NCBI GenBank assembly: GCA_014860565.1
Contig: JACZJN010000024.1
Coordinates: 1-42,037, forward strand
Source of the DNA: Bacteroidota bacterium
Lineage (GTDB): Bacteria; Bacteroidota; Ignavibacteria; SZUA-365
Length of the DNA stretch: 42,037 nucleotides
Reading direction: 5' to 3'
Shown: piece by piece, positions 33,458 to 40,390 of the stretch
Layout of the letters: every line of letters starts with the position of its first letter
Position numbering within the stretch: the first letter of the stretch is position 1
Notes under the pieces: model-generated
Told to the model about the DNA's origin: nothing
Databases searched by the model: none
The model's input: only the letters and a program-made list of their open reading frames with translations
Position numbers and translations under genes: made by a program

Positions 33458-34354
33458 TTACGACACGCTAACACAGCGAGTATGAACCCCTTCATTTCCC
33501 TGCTCAACCTCCTTCGCGAGCGCCGCGATGACGGCTGCGTGCAGGTGAGGCGCGGCTGCGACAAGGCTGTTCGCCGTGAGCGGATCGCCTCCCTCGTAGC
33601 TGCTGACGATGCCTCCCGCTCCCCGGATGATCGGGATGAGTGCAAGCATGTCCCATGACTTCAGGATCGGATCCACCATGATATCCGCGTTCCCCGAGGC
33701 CAGGAGTGCATACCCGTAGCAGTCGCCCCAGCTGCGGTACAACCGGACACGCGACGCGAGGGCATCGAACGCCGCACCATTTTTGTGCCGCCATACGTCG
33801 ACGTGGTCCGTGACCAGGAGGGTCGCGTCAGAGAGCACGATGTTGTCGCGCATGCGCGTGACCGCGCCATTGACGGTGGTGACGTTTCCGTCCCCGAAAT
33901 ATCGAAGCCCGAGTGCGGGGAAATTGGCGCAGCCGAAAACAGGATCGCCGTTCTTGCAGAGCGCGATCAGCGTACCGAAGAGAGGAACACCGCTGACGAA
34001 GGATTTTGTGCCGTCGATGGGATCAAGCACCCATCGATATTCCGCCTCGGGCAGATGTTCGCCACATTCTTCTCCAAGCACGCCATGGGAGGGGTGGCGA
34101 CGCATGATGATCTGGCGCATGACTTCCTCCGCCCCCCTGTCCGCTATGGTGACAGGGGAATTATCGGACTTGTGCTCGACGTCCACGCCGGTCTGGAAAT
34201 ACTCCAGGATCAGGTCTCCGCTCACATCCGCCAGGAGATGAACCGTTTCAGTGAAGGAGAGCGTGGAATCTGCGACGGTGGCTGTATCGGGGGAAAACAA
34301 AACAGTTGCTCCGGCTATCTCATGATACGAACAACCGCAAGGTGTGGCCCGCAT
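33458..34354 (-). CDS. Inositol monophosphatase / histidinol phosphatase family (IMPase-like)
   Basis: 298 residues if started at the ATG at 34354. A TTG at 34300 with GGAG 8 nt upstream (280 residues) is an attractive alternative, because the first 18-30 residues look unlike the family. The core is clear: SDNSPVTIADRGAEEVMR, HGVLGEECGE (metal Glu), WVLDPIDGTKSFVSGVPLFG (metal Asp residues and the Thr) and LKSWDMLALIPIIRGAGG (the WD metal site). These residues bind Mg2+ and remove a phosphate from inositol, histidinol or sugar phosphates. HisN-type histidinol phosphatases have this length. Here no his genes are adjacent, so a sugar-phosphate substrate is possible. It is the first gene in the minus-strand cluster. 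Confidence 0.88.
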   Translation of the reverse strand: MRATPCGCSYHEIAGATVLFSPDTATVADSTLSFTETVHLLADVSGDLILEYFQTGVDVEHKSDNSPVTIADRGAEEVMRQIIMRRHPSHGVLGEECGEHLPEAEYRWVLDPIDGTKSFVSGVPLFGTLIALCKNGDPVFGCANFPALGLRYFGDGNVTTVNGAVTRMRDNIVLSDATLLVTDHVDVWRHKNGAAFDALASRVRLYRSWGDCYGYALLASGNADIMVDPILKSWDMLALIPIIRGAGGIVSSYEGGDPLTANSLVAAAPHLHAAVIAALAKEVEQGNEGVHTRCVSVS

Positions 34355-34390
34355 GTGAGAGTACGGTTAGCGTATGGTATGGACGAGAAG

Positions 34391-34442
34391 AAAAAAAACA
34401 CGAAAGCGTTTTAACACAACGTGTCTTTGTGTCTTCGTGTTT
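34391..34442 (-). terminator. Terminator of the GIDE operon within a CACGAA-type repeat
   Basis: On the minus strand AAACACGAA (34434-34442) pairs with TTCGTGTTT (34396-34404) and is followed by a run of T (TTTTTTTTCTTC). An inner ACACAA/TTGTGT pairing is possible. It starts 8 bp after the stop of the GIDE gene. The sequence belongs to a CACGAA-rich repeat type seen again at 35246. Confidence 0.6.
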
Positions 34443-34449
34443 GAGAGTC

Positions 34450-35238
34450 CTACAATCCGAAAAGTATCAATACGATGCCGCCGACGGCACAGGCAACGGC
34501 ACCGTAGAGCATGAGATTGATGCTGCGCTCACTGCTGTGCGTGAGTTCTTCCTCGGATTTGATGGAGAGAATGAATGGCTTCCCCTTTTCCGAAGGCCGT
34601 TTCATGAGGGGAGTGCCGCTGCTGTCGTCGACTTCGCCGAGCACGTAGAGCTGCTGTCCGGGTGCGATGATGCTTTCGCGATAATGATACCCGAGCACGC
34701 GTCGGGCGCCTCCGAGCACACCGCCGAGATTCAGCGTGAAGCTACCGATGTTGATCGATCCGCCCGCCCCGCCATAGGGCTCGTACTTGTCCAGCACCGA
34801 CCGTGCATCGATTTTGGCGCCGGTCGAATCCATGTCGATGCGTCCCGTGCCGTCGTCGATCTGGAAGCGCGTCGCCTGCGTGTTACTCGCGACGACACTG
34901 CTGCCCGTGCGCGTGCGCTGCTGCGTGTTGCCCTGCGAATCGCGTTCGGTGTATCGTTCTTCATAGCGTTCTTCCACGCTCATGCTGTAATACACGCAGG
35001 GCTCGCCCGACAACTCGGCTTTCAGAGGCGTCTCGCAATGCGCCGCACCCTTGAGCTCGATCTGCTGCTTGAATCCTCCCGGACCGACTTCGGCTGCGAT
35101 GGACTGCTGCATCTCAAGCACATCCGCGCAGGAACTGGTTTTCACATAACGGATCTCGAGCAGTTTGTCCTGGGTCCGTTTCCGCAGGAAGAGAAGAAGA
35201 CCGGCCAGAGCGATGAGAATGACGCCGATGTAGATCAT
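34450..35238 (-). CDS. GIDE-domain membrane protein (bacterial relative of the MUL1/MULAN domain)
   Basis: 262 residues from the ATG at 35238, AAGGAG 7 nt upstream. One membrane segment is at the N-terminus (MIYIGVILIALAGLLLFL) and one at the C-terminus (LYGAVACAVGGIVLILFGL). Between them lies a domain of the GIDE type (PF12483): IELKGAAHCETPLKAELSGE, PCVYYSMSVEERYEERYTER, ATRFQIDDGTGRIDMDS, LGYHYRESIIAPGQQLYVLG and EVDDSSGTP. In animals this domain precedes the RING finger of MUL1; here there is no RING, as is usual for bacterial homologues, whose function is unknown. It is the last gene of a three-gene operon (36407 to 34450). Confidence 0.85.
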   Translation of the reverse strand: MIYIGVILIALAGLLLFLRKRTQDKLLEIRYVKTSSCADVLEMQQSIAAEVGPGGFKQQIELKGAAHCETPLKAELSGEPCVYYSMSVEERYEERYTERDSQGNTQQRTRTGSSVVASNTQATRFQIDDGTGRIDMDSTGAKIDARSVLDKYEPYGGAGGSINIGSFTLNLGGVLGGARRVLGYHYRESIIAPGQQLYVLGEVDDSSGTPLMKRPSEKGKPFILSIKSEEELTHSSERSINLMLYGAVACAVGGIVLILFGL

Positions 35239-35245
35239 ATCAAAC

Positions 35246-35292
35246 TCCTTCGTGCTTCTTTTTCGCGCCTTCGCGCTTTCGTGGTTTTTTCT
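35246..35292. repeat. CACGAA-rich repeat supplying the GIDE ribosome binding site
   Basis: On the minus strand the gap between the 203-residue gene and the GIDE gene reads as successive CACGAAAG, CGCGAAGG, CGCGAAAAAG and CACGAAGG units. The final unit contains the AAGGAG ribosome binding site of the GIDE gene. Related units sit at 34391-34442. Confidence 0.6.
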
Positions 35293-35904
35293 TCAGTTTT
35301 CCACCACCAGCGATTCCACCCAGAACACCTCACACGCCCCGTCGCCGGTATCGTTGCGTGTGGTGGAACTCTTCCAGCGCCAGCCGTCGGATTTTGTCAC
35401 CTTGACCAGGGACCCCTGCATGTGCACGACGCTGCCTTTGCAGACCGTGTCCAAGATCTCGCGCACCTCGTCGCTTGCGGGGAGGATGTGGACGTTCGCG
35501 CTGTGCTTCTCGATCTCCCGCCGCGGGATGGGCAGTGCTTCCTGTGGTTGCCATTTGTACCAGCGATGTCCCTGGGAGATATCCAGCATGCGATACACGA
35601 AGGAATCGGACATGCGTCCCCAGCCGAGCGCAAGGTCCACCGGGGAAAGGTCGGCGGCTTCACCGCGGTAATAATTCTCACGTGAAAGAACGACCGCGCT
35701 GATGCGGTAGTCGGCCAGTGCCGTGATCATGAAATCGCCGTGCAGCCACGGGCTCGTCCGCGCGGTCTTCGTCTGAACGGGGTCCTCGGGACAAAGCGCG
35801 CCGAACTCCCGTTCGATGACCGGTTCGGGCCAGAGATACCAGACGGAAAAAACGAGTGTAAATGCCAGGGCGCTCCAAAGCGCAATGCGGGTCCCCGTCG
35901 CCAT
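35293..35904 (-). CDS. Conserved uncharacterised membrane-anchored protein
   Basis: 203 residues; its ATG shares one base with the stop of the preceding lipoprotein gene (TAATG), so translation is coupled. The N-terminus has one membrane segment (IALWSALAFTLVFSVWYLW). The rest holds strongly patterned blocks: ALADYRISAVVLSRENYYRG, LSPVDLALGWGRMSD, LDISQGHRWYKW, PRREIEKHSANVHILPAS and GWRWKSSTTRNDTGDGACEV. I recall similar blocks in hypothetical proteins of other phyla, so it is a conserved family, but no function is known to me. The invariant-looking Ser-Ala-Asn and Cys-Glu positions could be active-site or metal residues; this is speculation. It is followed by the GIDE gene 54 bp later. Confidence 0.8.
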   Translation of the reverse strand: MATGTRIALWSALAFTLVFSVWYLWPEPVIEREFGALCPEDPVQTKTARTSPWLHGDFMITALADYRISAVVLSRENYYRGEAADLSPVDLALGWGRMSDSFVYRMLDISQGHRWYKWQPQEALPIPRREIEKHSANVHILPASDEVREILDTVCKGSVVHMQGSLVKVTKSDGWRWKSSTTRNDTGDGACEVFWVESLVVEN

Positions 35905-36407
35905 TAACCCTCCGTCTTTTTACGCTTGGCGGCTTTCCCTTCTTCGAGGTAGGTGTCGAGCTTGTCCGCCTCCTCCTGCGTCTGCGCCACATCCGGCACG
36001 CGTACGACGAGCAGTTCGTTTTCCACCGGCGGACCCGGATCCACCACGTTGAAGATGCAGCGGATGCTGCCGTCGACGACCAGCGCCGCCTGCCGTCCCT
36101 TGCTGCGAGCAAAGCGCCGCCACCGAGAATCATCCGCTCCCAGGAGCGTCACGTGCAGATCGAACTGTTCGTCGCTCATCCGCTTCACTTGCAGACGACT
36201 CACGGATTTGCCCGATACGATCGGATCGCCGAGCCGGTACTCATCTCCATCCATCGTACTGAACTTCGCCGCGAGCGGGTCGTCGGTCTTGATCTCCCGG
36301 ATCTCCATGAAATCCGAAAACACGGGGCGTGGCGGCGTCGATGAACAGGATACCAGAATCAATGCAAGGACGAACAGAAACGGTGCGGTGCGCATGTTGT
36401 CTCTCAT
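35904..36407 (-). CDS. Lipoprotein with a SecDF head-like domain
   Basis: 167 residues from the ATG at 36407; the ATG at 36395 (163 residues) is an equal alternative. The open frame to 36527 is made of the 18-bp repeat (false NQGGFV peptide) and is not coding. A lipobox is clear: FLFVLALILVSCSS, with Cys21 (or Cys17) as the lipidated residue, so it is anchored in a membrane facing the periplasm. The mature part has EYRLGDPIVSGKSVSRLQVK, FDLHVTLLGADDSRWRRFAR and AALVVDGSIRCIFNVVDPGP, which resemble the P1 head subdomain of SecD; this is a weak, by-eye match. The end is charged and Lys-rich. First gene of the GIDE operon. Confidence 0.75.
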   Translation of the reverse strand: MRDNMRTAPFLFVLALILVSCSSTPPRPVFSDFMEIREIKTDDPLAAKFSTMDGDEYRLGDPIVSGKSVSRLQVKRMSDEQFDLHVTLLGADDSRWRRFARSKGRQAALVVDGSIRCIFNVVDPGPPVENELLVVRVPDVAQTQEEADKLDTYLEEGKAAKRKKTEG

Positions 36408-36460
36408 TGAGGATAGACGGATGCTGAAATGTAATACCGGCAAGTGGAAAAAGGAAAAGT

Positions 36461-36538
36461 AGGGCGGATTCACGAATCCGCCCTGATTCACGAATCCGCC
36501 CTGATTCACGAATCCGCCCTGATTCACGAATCCGCCCT
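36461..36538. repeat. GGGCGGATTC palindrome expanded into an 18-bp tandem array
   Basis: A full palindrome copy (36461-36484) is followed by three more direct copies of its right part, the 18-bp unit GATTCACGAATCCGCCCT (36485-36502, 36503-36520, 36521-36538). It lies 20 bp after the gcvP stop on the minus strand, so it may terminate or protect the gcvP mRNA. Two further bases (AC) end it. Confidence 0.95.
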
Positions 36539-36558
36539 ACCGTTGAAGTGAGATCCCG

Positions 36559-39441
36559 TTACGCGTTATCCGCGTAGGCTTCGATCGGCGGACACGAGCA
36601 CATGATGTTGCGGTCGCCGTAGGAGTCGTCGATGCGTCCGACGGGTGTCCAGATCTTCTGCTCGCGCAGGTACGGCAGCGGATACACGGCGCGCGCGCGG
36701 GTGTACGGATGTTCCCACACTTCGTTCAGCGCTTCGCCGGCGGTGTGCGGCGCGTTCCTGATCGGATTGTCGTTCGCATCGAGCGCGCCGTCGATGATCT
36801 CCTGGATTTCCTTTCGGATCTCCAGCAGCGCGGCGGCGAAGCGGTCAAGCTCCGCCTTGCTTTCGCTTTCCGTCGGTTCGATCATAAGCGTGCCGGCGAC
36901 CGGGAAGGCCACCGTCGGCGCGTGGAAGCCGTAATCCATCAGGCGCTTGGCCACGTCGATCGCCTCGATGTGGGCGTCCTTGAACGGACGCAGATCGAGG
37001 ATGAACTCGTGCGCCACGCGGCCGTTGGCTCCCGTATACAGGATCTTGTAGTCCTTTTCCAGCAATGTCTTGAGATAGTTGGCGTTGAGGATCGCGAACT
37101 TCGTGGACATGGTGAGTCCCGAACCGCCGAGCATTTTCATGTACCCGTAGGAAATCGGAAGAATGCTCGCGCTGCCCCACGGCGCTGCCGACACGGCACG
37201 GATGCCCTGGTCGCCGCTCGTCGGAACGACGGGATGCGAGGGAAGGAAGGGCGCGAGATGCGCGGCCACGGAGATGGGACCGACGCCCGGACCACCACCT
37301 CCATGTGGAATCGCGAATGTCTTGTGCAGATTGAGGTGACAGACGTCGGCGCCGATCTGGCCCGGACTCGTCAGTCCGAGCTGCGCGTTCAGGTTCGCGC
37401 CGTCCATGTACACCTGCCCGCCGTTGTCATGCACGATGCGGCAGATTTCCCTGATCGAGGCCTCGAACACACCGTGCGTCGACGGATAGGTGACCATGAG
37501 TGAAGAGAGGGTGTCCTTGTGCTGTGCCGCTTTCGCGCGCAGGTCCTCGACGTCGATGTTGCCGCGTTCGTCGCAGGCGACGATCACGACGTTCATGCCG
37601 GCCATGACTGCGCTGGCGGGATTCGTACCGTGCGCGGAGGAAGGAATCAGCACGACGTTGCGTTGCGACTGACCGTTGGCGATCTGATAGGCGCGAATGA
37701 CCATCAGTCCGGTGTACTCACCCTGGGCGCCGGAATTCGGCTGCAGGGAGGTCGCGGCAAAGCCGGTCACTTCGCTGAGCATGGCCTCGAGCTCGTTGAT
37801 CATTTCGCGATAACCGACGACCTGGTCGGCAGGGACGAATGGATGAATGGACGAGAACGCGGGCCAGGTGATCGGCAGCAGCTCGGTGGCGGCGTTGAGC
37901 TTCATCGTGCAGGAACCGAGCGGAATCATCGAATGCACCAGCGAGATGTCGCGGTTTTCCAGCTTCTTGATGTACCGCATCATCTCCGTCTCGGAGTGGT
38001 TCATGTTGAACACCGGATGCGTCAGGAAGTCGCTCGTGCGTGCGAGTCCGTCAGTATATGCAGTGAGAGGATCCTCGAACAGCGTATCGGTGGTCTCGAA
38101 GTCCTTGCCCGCGGCTGCCGCGAACACGGAGAGGATGTCGGCGACGTCTTTCTCTGTCACGGTCTCGTCGAGCGCGATCCCTACGTGCTCCGCGTCGTAG
38201 TAGCAGAAATTGATGCCGACTTTTTCGGCTTCGACGCGTACGGCGGCGGCATCGGCTTTCACCTTCAGCGTGTCGAAATACTGTGCGTTGAGCTGGGTGA
38301 AGCCGAGCGCGGCGAGTCCGCGGTCCACCGCCACCGCGGCGCGGTGAATGCTGGCGCCGATCGAACGGAGTCCGTCGGGACCATGGTACACGGCGTACAT
38401 GCCGGCCATCACGGCGAGCAGCGCCTGCGCGGTACAGATATTCGACGTCGCTTTCTCGCGGCGGATATGCTGTTCGCGCGTCTGCAGCGTCATGCGGTAG
38501 GCCTTGTTGCCGTGGCGGTCGACCGAAACGCCGATGATGCGGCCCGGCATCTGCCTGATGTAGGCCTGCTTCGTGGAGAAATATCCGGCGTGAGGACCGC
38601 CGTATCCCATCGGAACGCCGAAGCGCTGCGAATTCCCGACAACCATGTCGGCTCCGAGTTCGCCCGGGGGAGTCAGCTGTGTCAGTGCCATCAGATCCGC
38701 GGCGAAGACCACCTGCATTTCGATGGCATGTGCCGCGGCGACGAATCCGCGATAGTCTTCGATGCTGCCGTTCGCATCCGGGTACTGCACGATGGCGCCG
38801 AAATATGAATCGTCGAGCGCGGCCGTGCGGTAGTCGCCGATCATGATTTCAAATCCCAGCGGTTCGGCGCGCGTCAGCAGCACGTCGATGGTCTGCGGAA
38901 AGCAGGTGTCGGAAACGAAGAATTTGTTGCTGTGTTTCCGTTTGGCGCTGCGCTGCACGAGGCTGTGCGCCATGATCATGGCTTCACCCGCGGCGGTGCC
39001 TTCGTCCAGCAGCGAGGCGTTGGCAATTTCCATGCCCGTCATGTCGCTGATGACCGTCTGGAAATTGAGAATGGCTTCGAGACGGCCCTGCGAGATCTCG
39101 GCCTGGTACGGCGTATACGATGTGTACCAGCCGGGATTTTCGAGAATGTTGCGGCGGATCACGCTGGGGGTGCGGGTGCCATGGTAGCCGAGCCCGATAT
39201 AGGAGCGGTAGACCTTGTTTTTGGCTACCATCGCTTCCAGCATGCGAAGATAGCTGTGCTCACCGAGGCCTTCCGGAATATCGAGCGCGTCCAAGCGCCG
39301 GATGTCCTGCGGTACGATCTGATCGATGAGTGCGTCGACGGATTCCACGCCCAGCGCGCGGAGCATTTCCTGCTCTTCGGCGAGACTGGGACCGATGTGG
39401 CGGTTTTCAAACGGCGATTCGTAAAGGTGTGTGCGTTTCAT
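36559..39441 (-). CDS. gcvP: Glycine dehydrogenase (decarboxylating), P-protein of the glycine cleavage system
   Basis: 960 residues, ATG at 39441; E. coli GcvP is 957 residues, so this is the full-length fused type and not the split GcvPA/GcvPB form. Both halves are visible: FENRHIGPSLAEEQEMLRAL at the start, and the PLP site in the second half, HLNLHKTFAIPHGGGGPGVG, with Lys707. By family knowledge P-protein decarboxylates glycine by PLP and passes the aminomethyl group to the lipoyl arm of GcvH in the cytoplasm. No other gcv gene is nearby. It lies 101 bp after rnc with its own leader; no glycine riboswitch was recognised there. Confidence 0.98.
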   Translation of the reverse strand: MKRTHLYESPFENRHIGPSLAEEQEMLRALGVESVDALIDQIVPQDIRRLDALDIPEGLGEHSYLRMLEAMVAKNKVYRSYIGLGYHGTRTPSVIRRNILENPGWYTSYTPYQAEISQGRLEAILNFQTVISDMTGMEIANASLLDEGTAAGEAMIMAHSLVQRSAKRKHSNKFFVSDTCFPQTIDVLLTRAEPLGFEIMIGDYRTAALDDSYFGAIVQYPDANGSIEDYRGFVAAAHAIEMQVVFAADLMALTQLTPPGELGADMVVGNSQRFGVPMGYGGPHAGYFSTKQAYIRQMPGRIIGVSVDRHGNKAYRMTLQTREQHIRREKATSNICTAQALLAVMAGMYAVYHGPDGLRSIGASIHRAAVAVDRGLAALGFTQLNAQYFDTLKVKADAAAVRVEAEKVGINFCYYDAEHVGIALDETVTEKDVADILSVFAAAAGKDFETTDTLFEDPLTAYTDGLARTSDFLTHPVFNMNHSETEMMRYIKKLENRDISLVHSMIPLGSCTMKLNAATELLPITWPAFSSIHPFVPADQVVGYREMINELEAMLSEVTGFAATSLQPNSGAQGEYTGLMVIRAYQIANGQSQRNVVLIPSSAHGTNPASAVMAGMNVVIVACDERGNIDVEDLRAKAAQHKDTLSSLMVTYPSTHGVFEASIREICRIVHDNGGQVYMDGANLNAQLGLTSPGQIGADVCHLNLHKTFAIPHGGGGPGVGPISVAAHLAPFLPSHPVVPTSGDQGIRAVSAAPWGSASILPISYGYMKMLGGSGLTMSTKFAILNANYLKTLLEKDYKILYTGANGRVAHEFILDLRPFKDAHIEAIDVAKRLMDYGFHAPTVAFPVAGTLMIEPTESESKAELDRFAAALLEIRKEIQEIIDGALDANDNPIRNAPHTAGEALNEVWEHPYTRARAVYPLPYLREQKIWTPVGRIDDSYGDRNIMCSCPPIEAYADNA

Positions 39442-39542
39442 GTGATTGCCGAATTGGGTGGTGAGTTCGTAAGTCGAAATCGGTGCGTGCTCTTCCGGTT
39501 GTCCTCCTTGAACGTCCGGCCGCGGCCGGGAGATCGGGAGGC

Positions 39543-40373
39543 TTAAAGGGAGGAAAGGGAGGAGCTGCTTTCCTGCGACAGTAAATATGTCAGCGCGCGC
39601 GCGGCGGCATTCTGTTCCGCCGCCTTTTTATTTCCGCCAGTTCCCTCGCCGACAGGAATGCCGCCGACCTGCACTTCCACGGTGAAGACAGGATTATGGT
39701 CGGGACCGGACTCATCGATGGTGACGTAGCGCGGGGTGCCCATGCCGCGGCCCTGTGAGTATTCGAGCAGTCGGCTTTTATAATTGTCGTCATGCGCCAT
39801 GCGCGTTCCTGCGAACACGTCAAGCAGGTGGCGGGTGATGAAGGAGCGGGCCGCGTTGTAGCCGCCGTCAAGGTAGATGGCCGCAACGAATGCCTCGGCC
39901 GCGTCGACGAGTATCGACGCGCTGCCGTCGGTGATGGACTGATGCGCGCTGGGACTCATGAGCAGAAAATCCCCGAGCTGCAGCCGACGAGCGCACTCCG
40001 CGAGCGCGAAGCGGCTGACGAGACGGGAACGCATTTTGGAAAGCTGGCCTTCTTCCGCGTCGGGGAAGGCGTGATACAGATATTCCCCGACAACCTGGTT
40101 CAGGACGGAGTCTCCGAGAAACTCCATGCGTTCGTTGGACTGGAACAGGCCGGGGGGACATAATTGCAGATACGAGCGGTGGATCACCGCCTGAAGGAAA
40201 TATTCCCTATTGCGCACAGGATACCCTGTGCGCCGGGAAAACTCGGCACTATCGAATGTAGCATAAGCGGAGAGGGTGAGCCGCTCCTCCTCCTGGCGTG
40301 CAGGAGGAGGAACAACAACGTTTTTATCTGAGGTGCTACGTGCGGATACGATTGATCGAAGAAATCGGAACAT
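39543..40373 (-). CDS. rnc: Ribonuclease III
   Basis: 276 residues, ATG at 40373, 17 bp after the fabF stop. The endonuclease domain (about residues 45-185) holds the signature NERMEFLGDSVLN and the second acidic site DAAEAFVAAIYLDGG. The last 75 residues are a double-stranded RNA-binding domain (YKSRLLEYSQGRG, ending VGEGTGGNKKAAEQNAAARA). By family knowledge it cuts double-stranded RNA, including rRNA precursors. The N-terminal 40 residues are an extension relative to the roughly 226-residue E. coli enzyme, and the C-terminus is Ser-rich. The acpP-fabF-rnc order is common in Bacteroidota and other phyla and supports the call. Confidence 0.97.
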   Translation of the reverse strand: MFRFLRSIVSARSTSDKNVVVPPPARQEEERLTLSAYATFDSAEFSRRTGYPVRNREYFLQAVIHRSYLQLCPPGLFQSNERMEFLGDSVLNQVVGEYLYHAFPDAEEGQLSKMRSRLVSRFALAECARRLQLGDFLLMSPSAHQSITDGSASILVDAAEAFVAAIYLDGGYNAARSFITRHLLDVFAGTRMAHDDNYKSRLLEYSQGRGMGTPRYVTIDESGPDHNPVFTVEVQVGGIPVGEGTGGNKKAAEQNAAARALTYLLSQESSSSLSSL

Positions 40374-40390
40374 TTGTATGGTCGTTCACA

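Noticed and set aside
36408-36527. Lipoprotein start with NQGGFV repeats
   Set aside because: This is the reverse-frame translation of the 18-bp repeat array; the lipobox signal starts at 36407 or 36395.
37519-38808. Long plus-strand open frame opposite gcvP (429 codons)
   Set aside because: GC-rich shadow frame of a very conserved gene, His/Arg-rich, with no domain or ribosome binding site. The same applies to 10332-11291, 32302-33270 and 34306-35685.
39442-39542. Glycine riboswitch before gcvP
   Set aside because: The 101-bp leader shows only a short GC palindrome (CCGGCC/GGCCGG) and no aptamer-like conserved cores.
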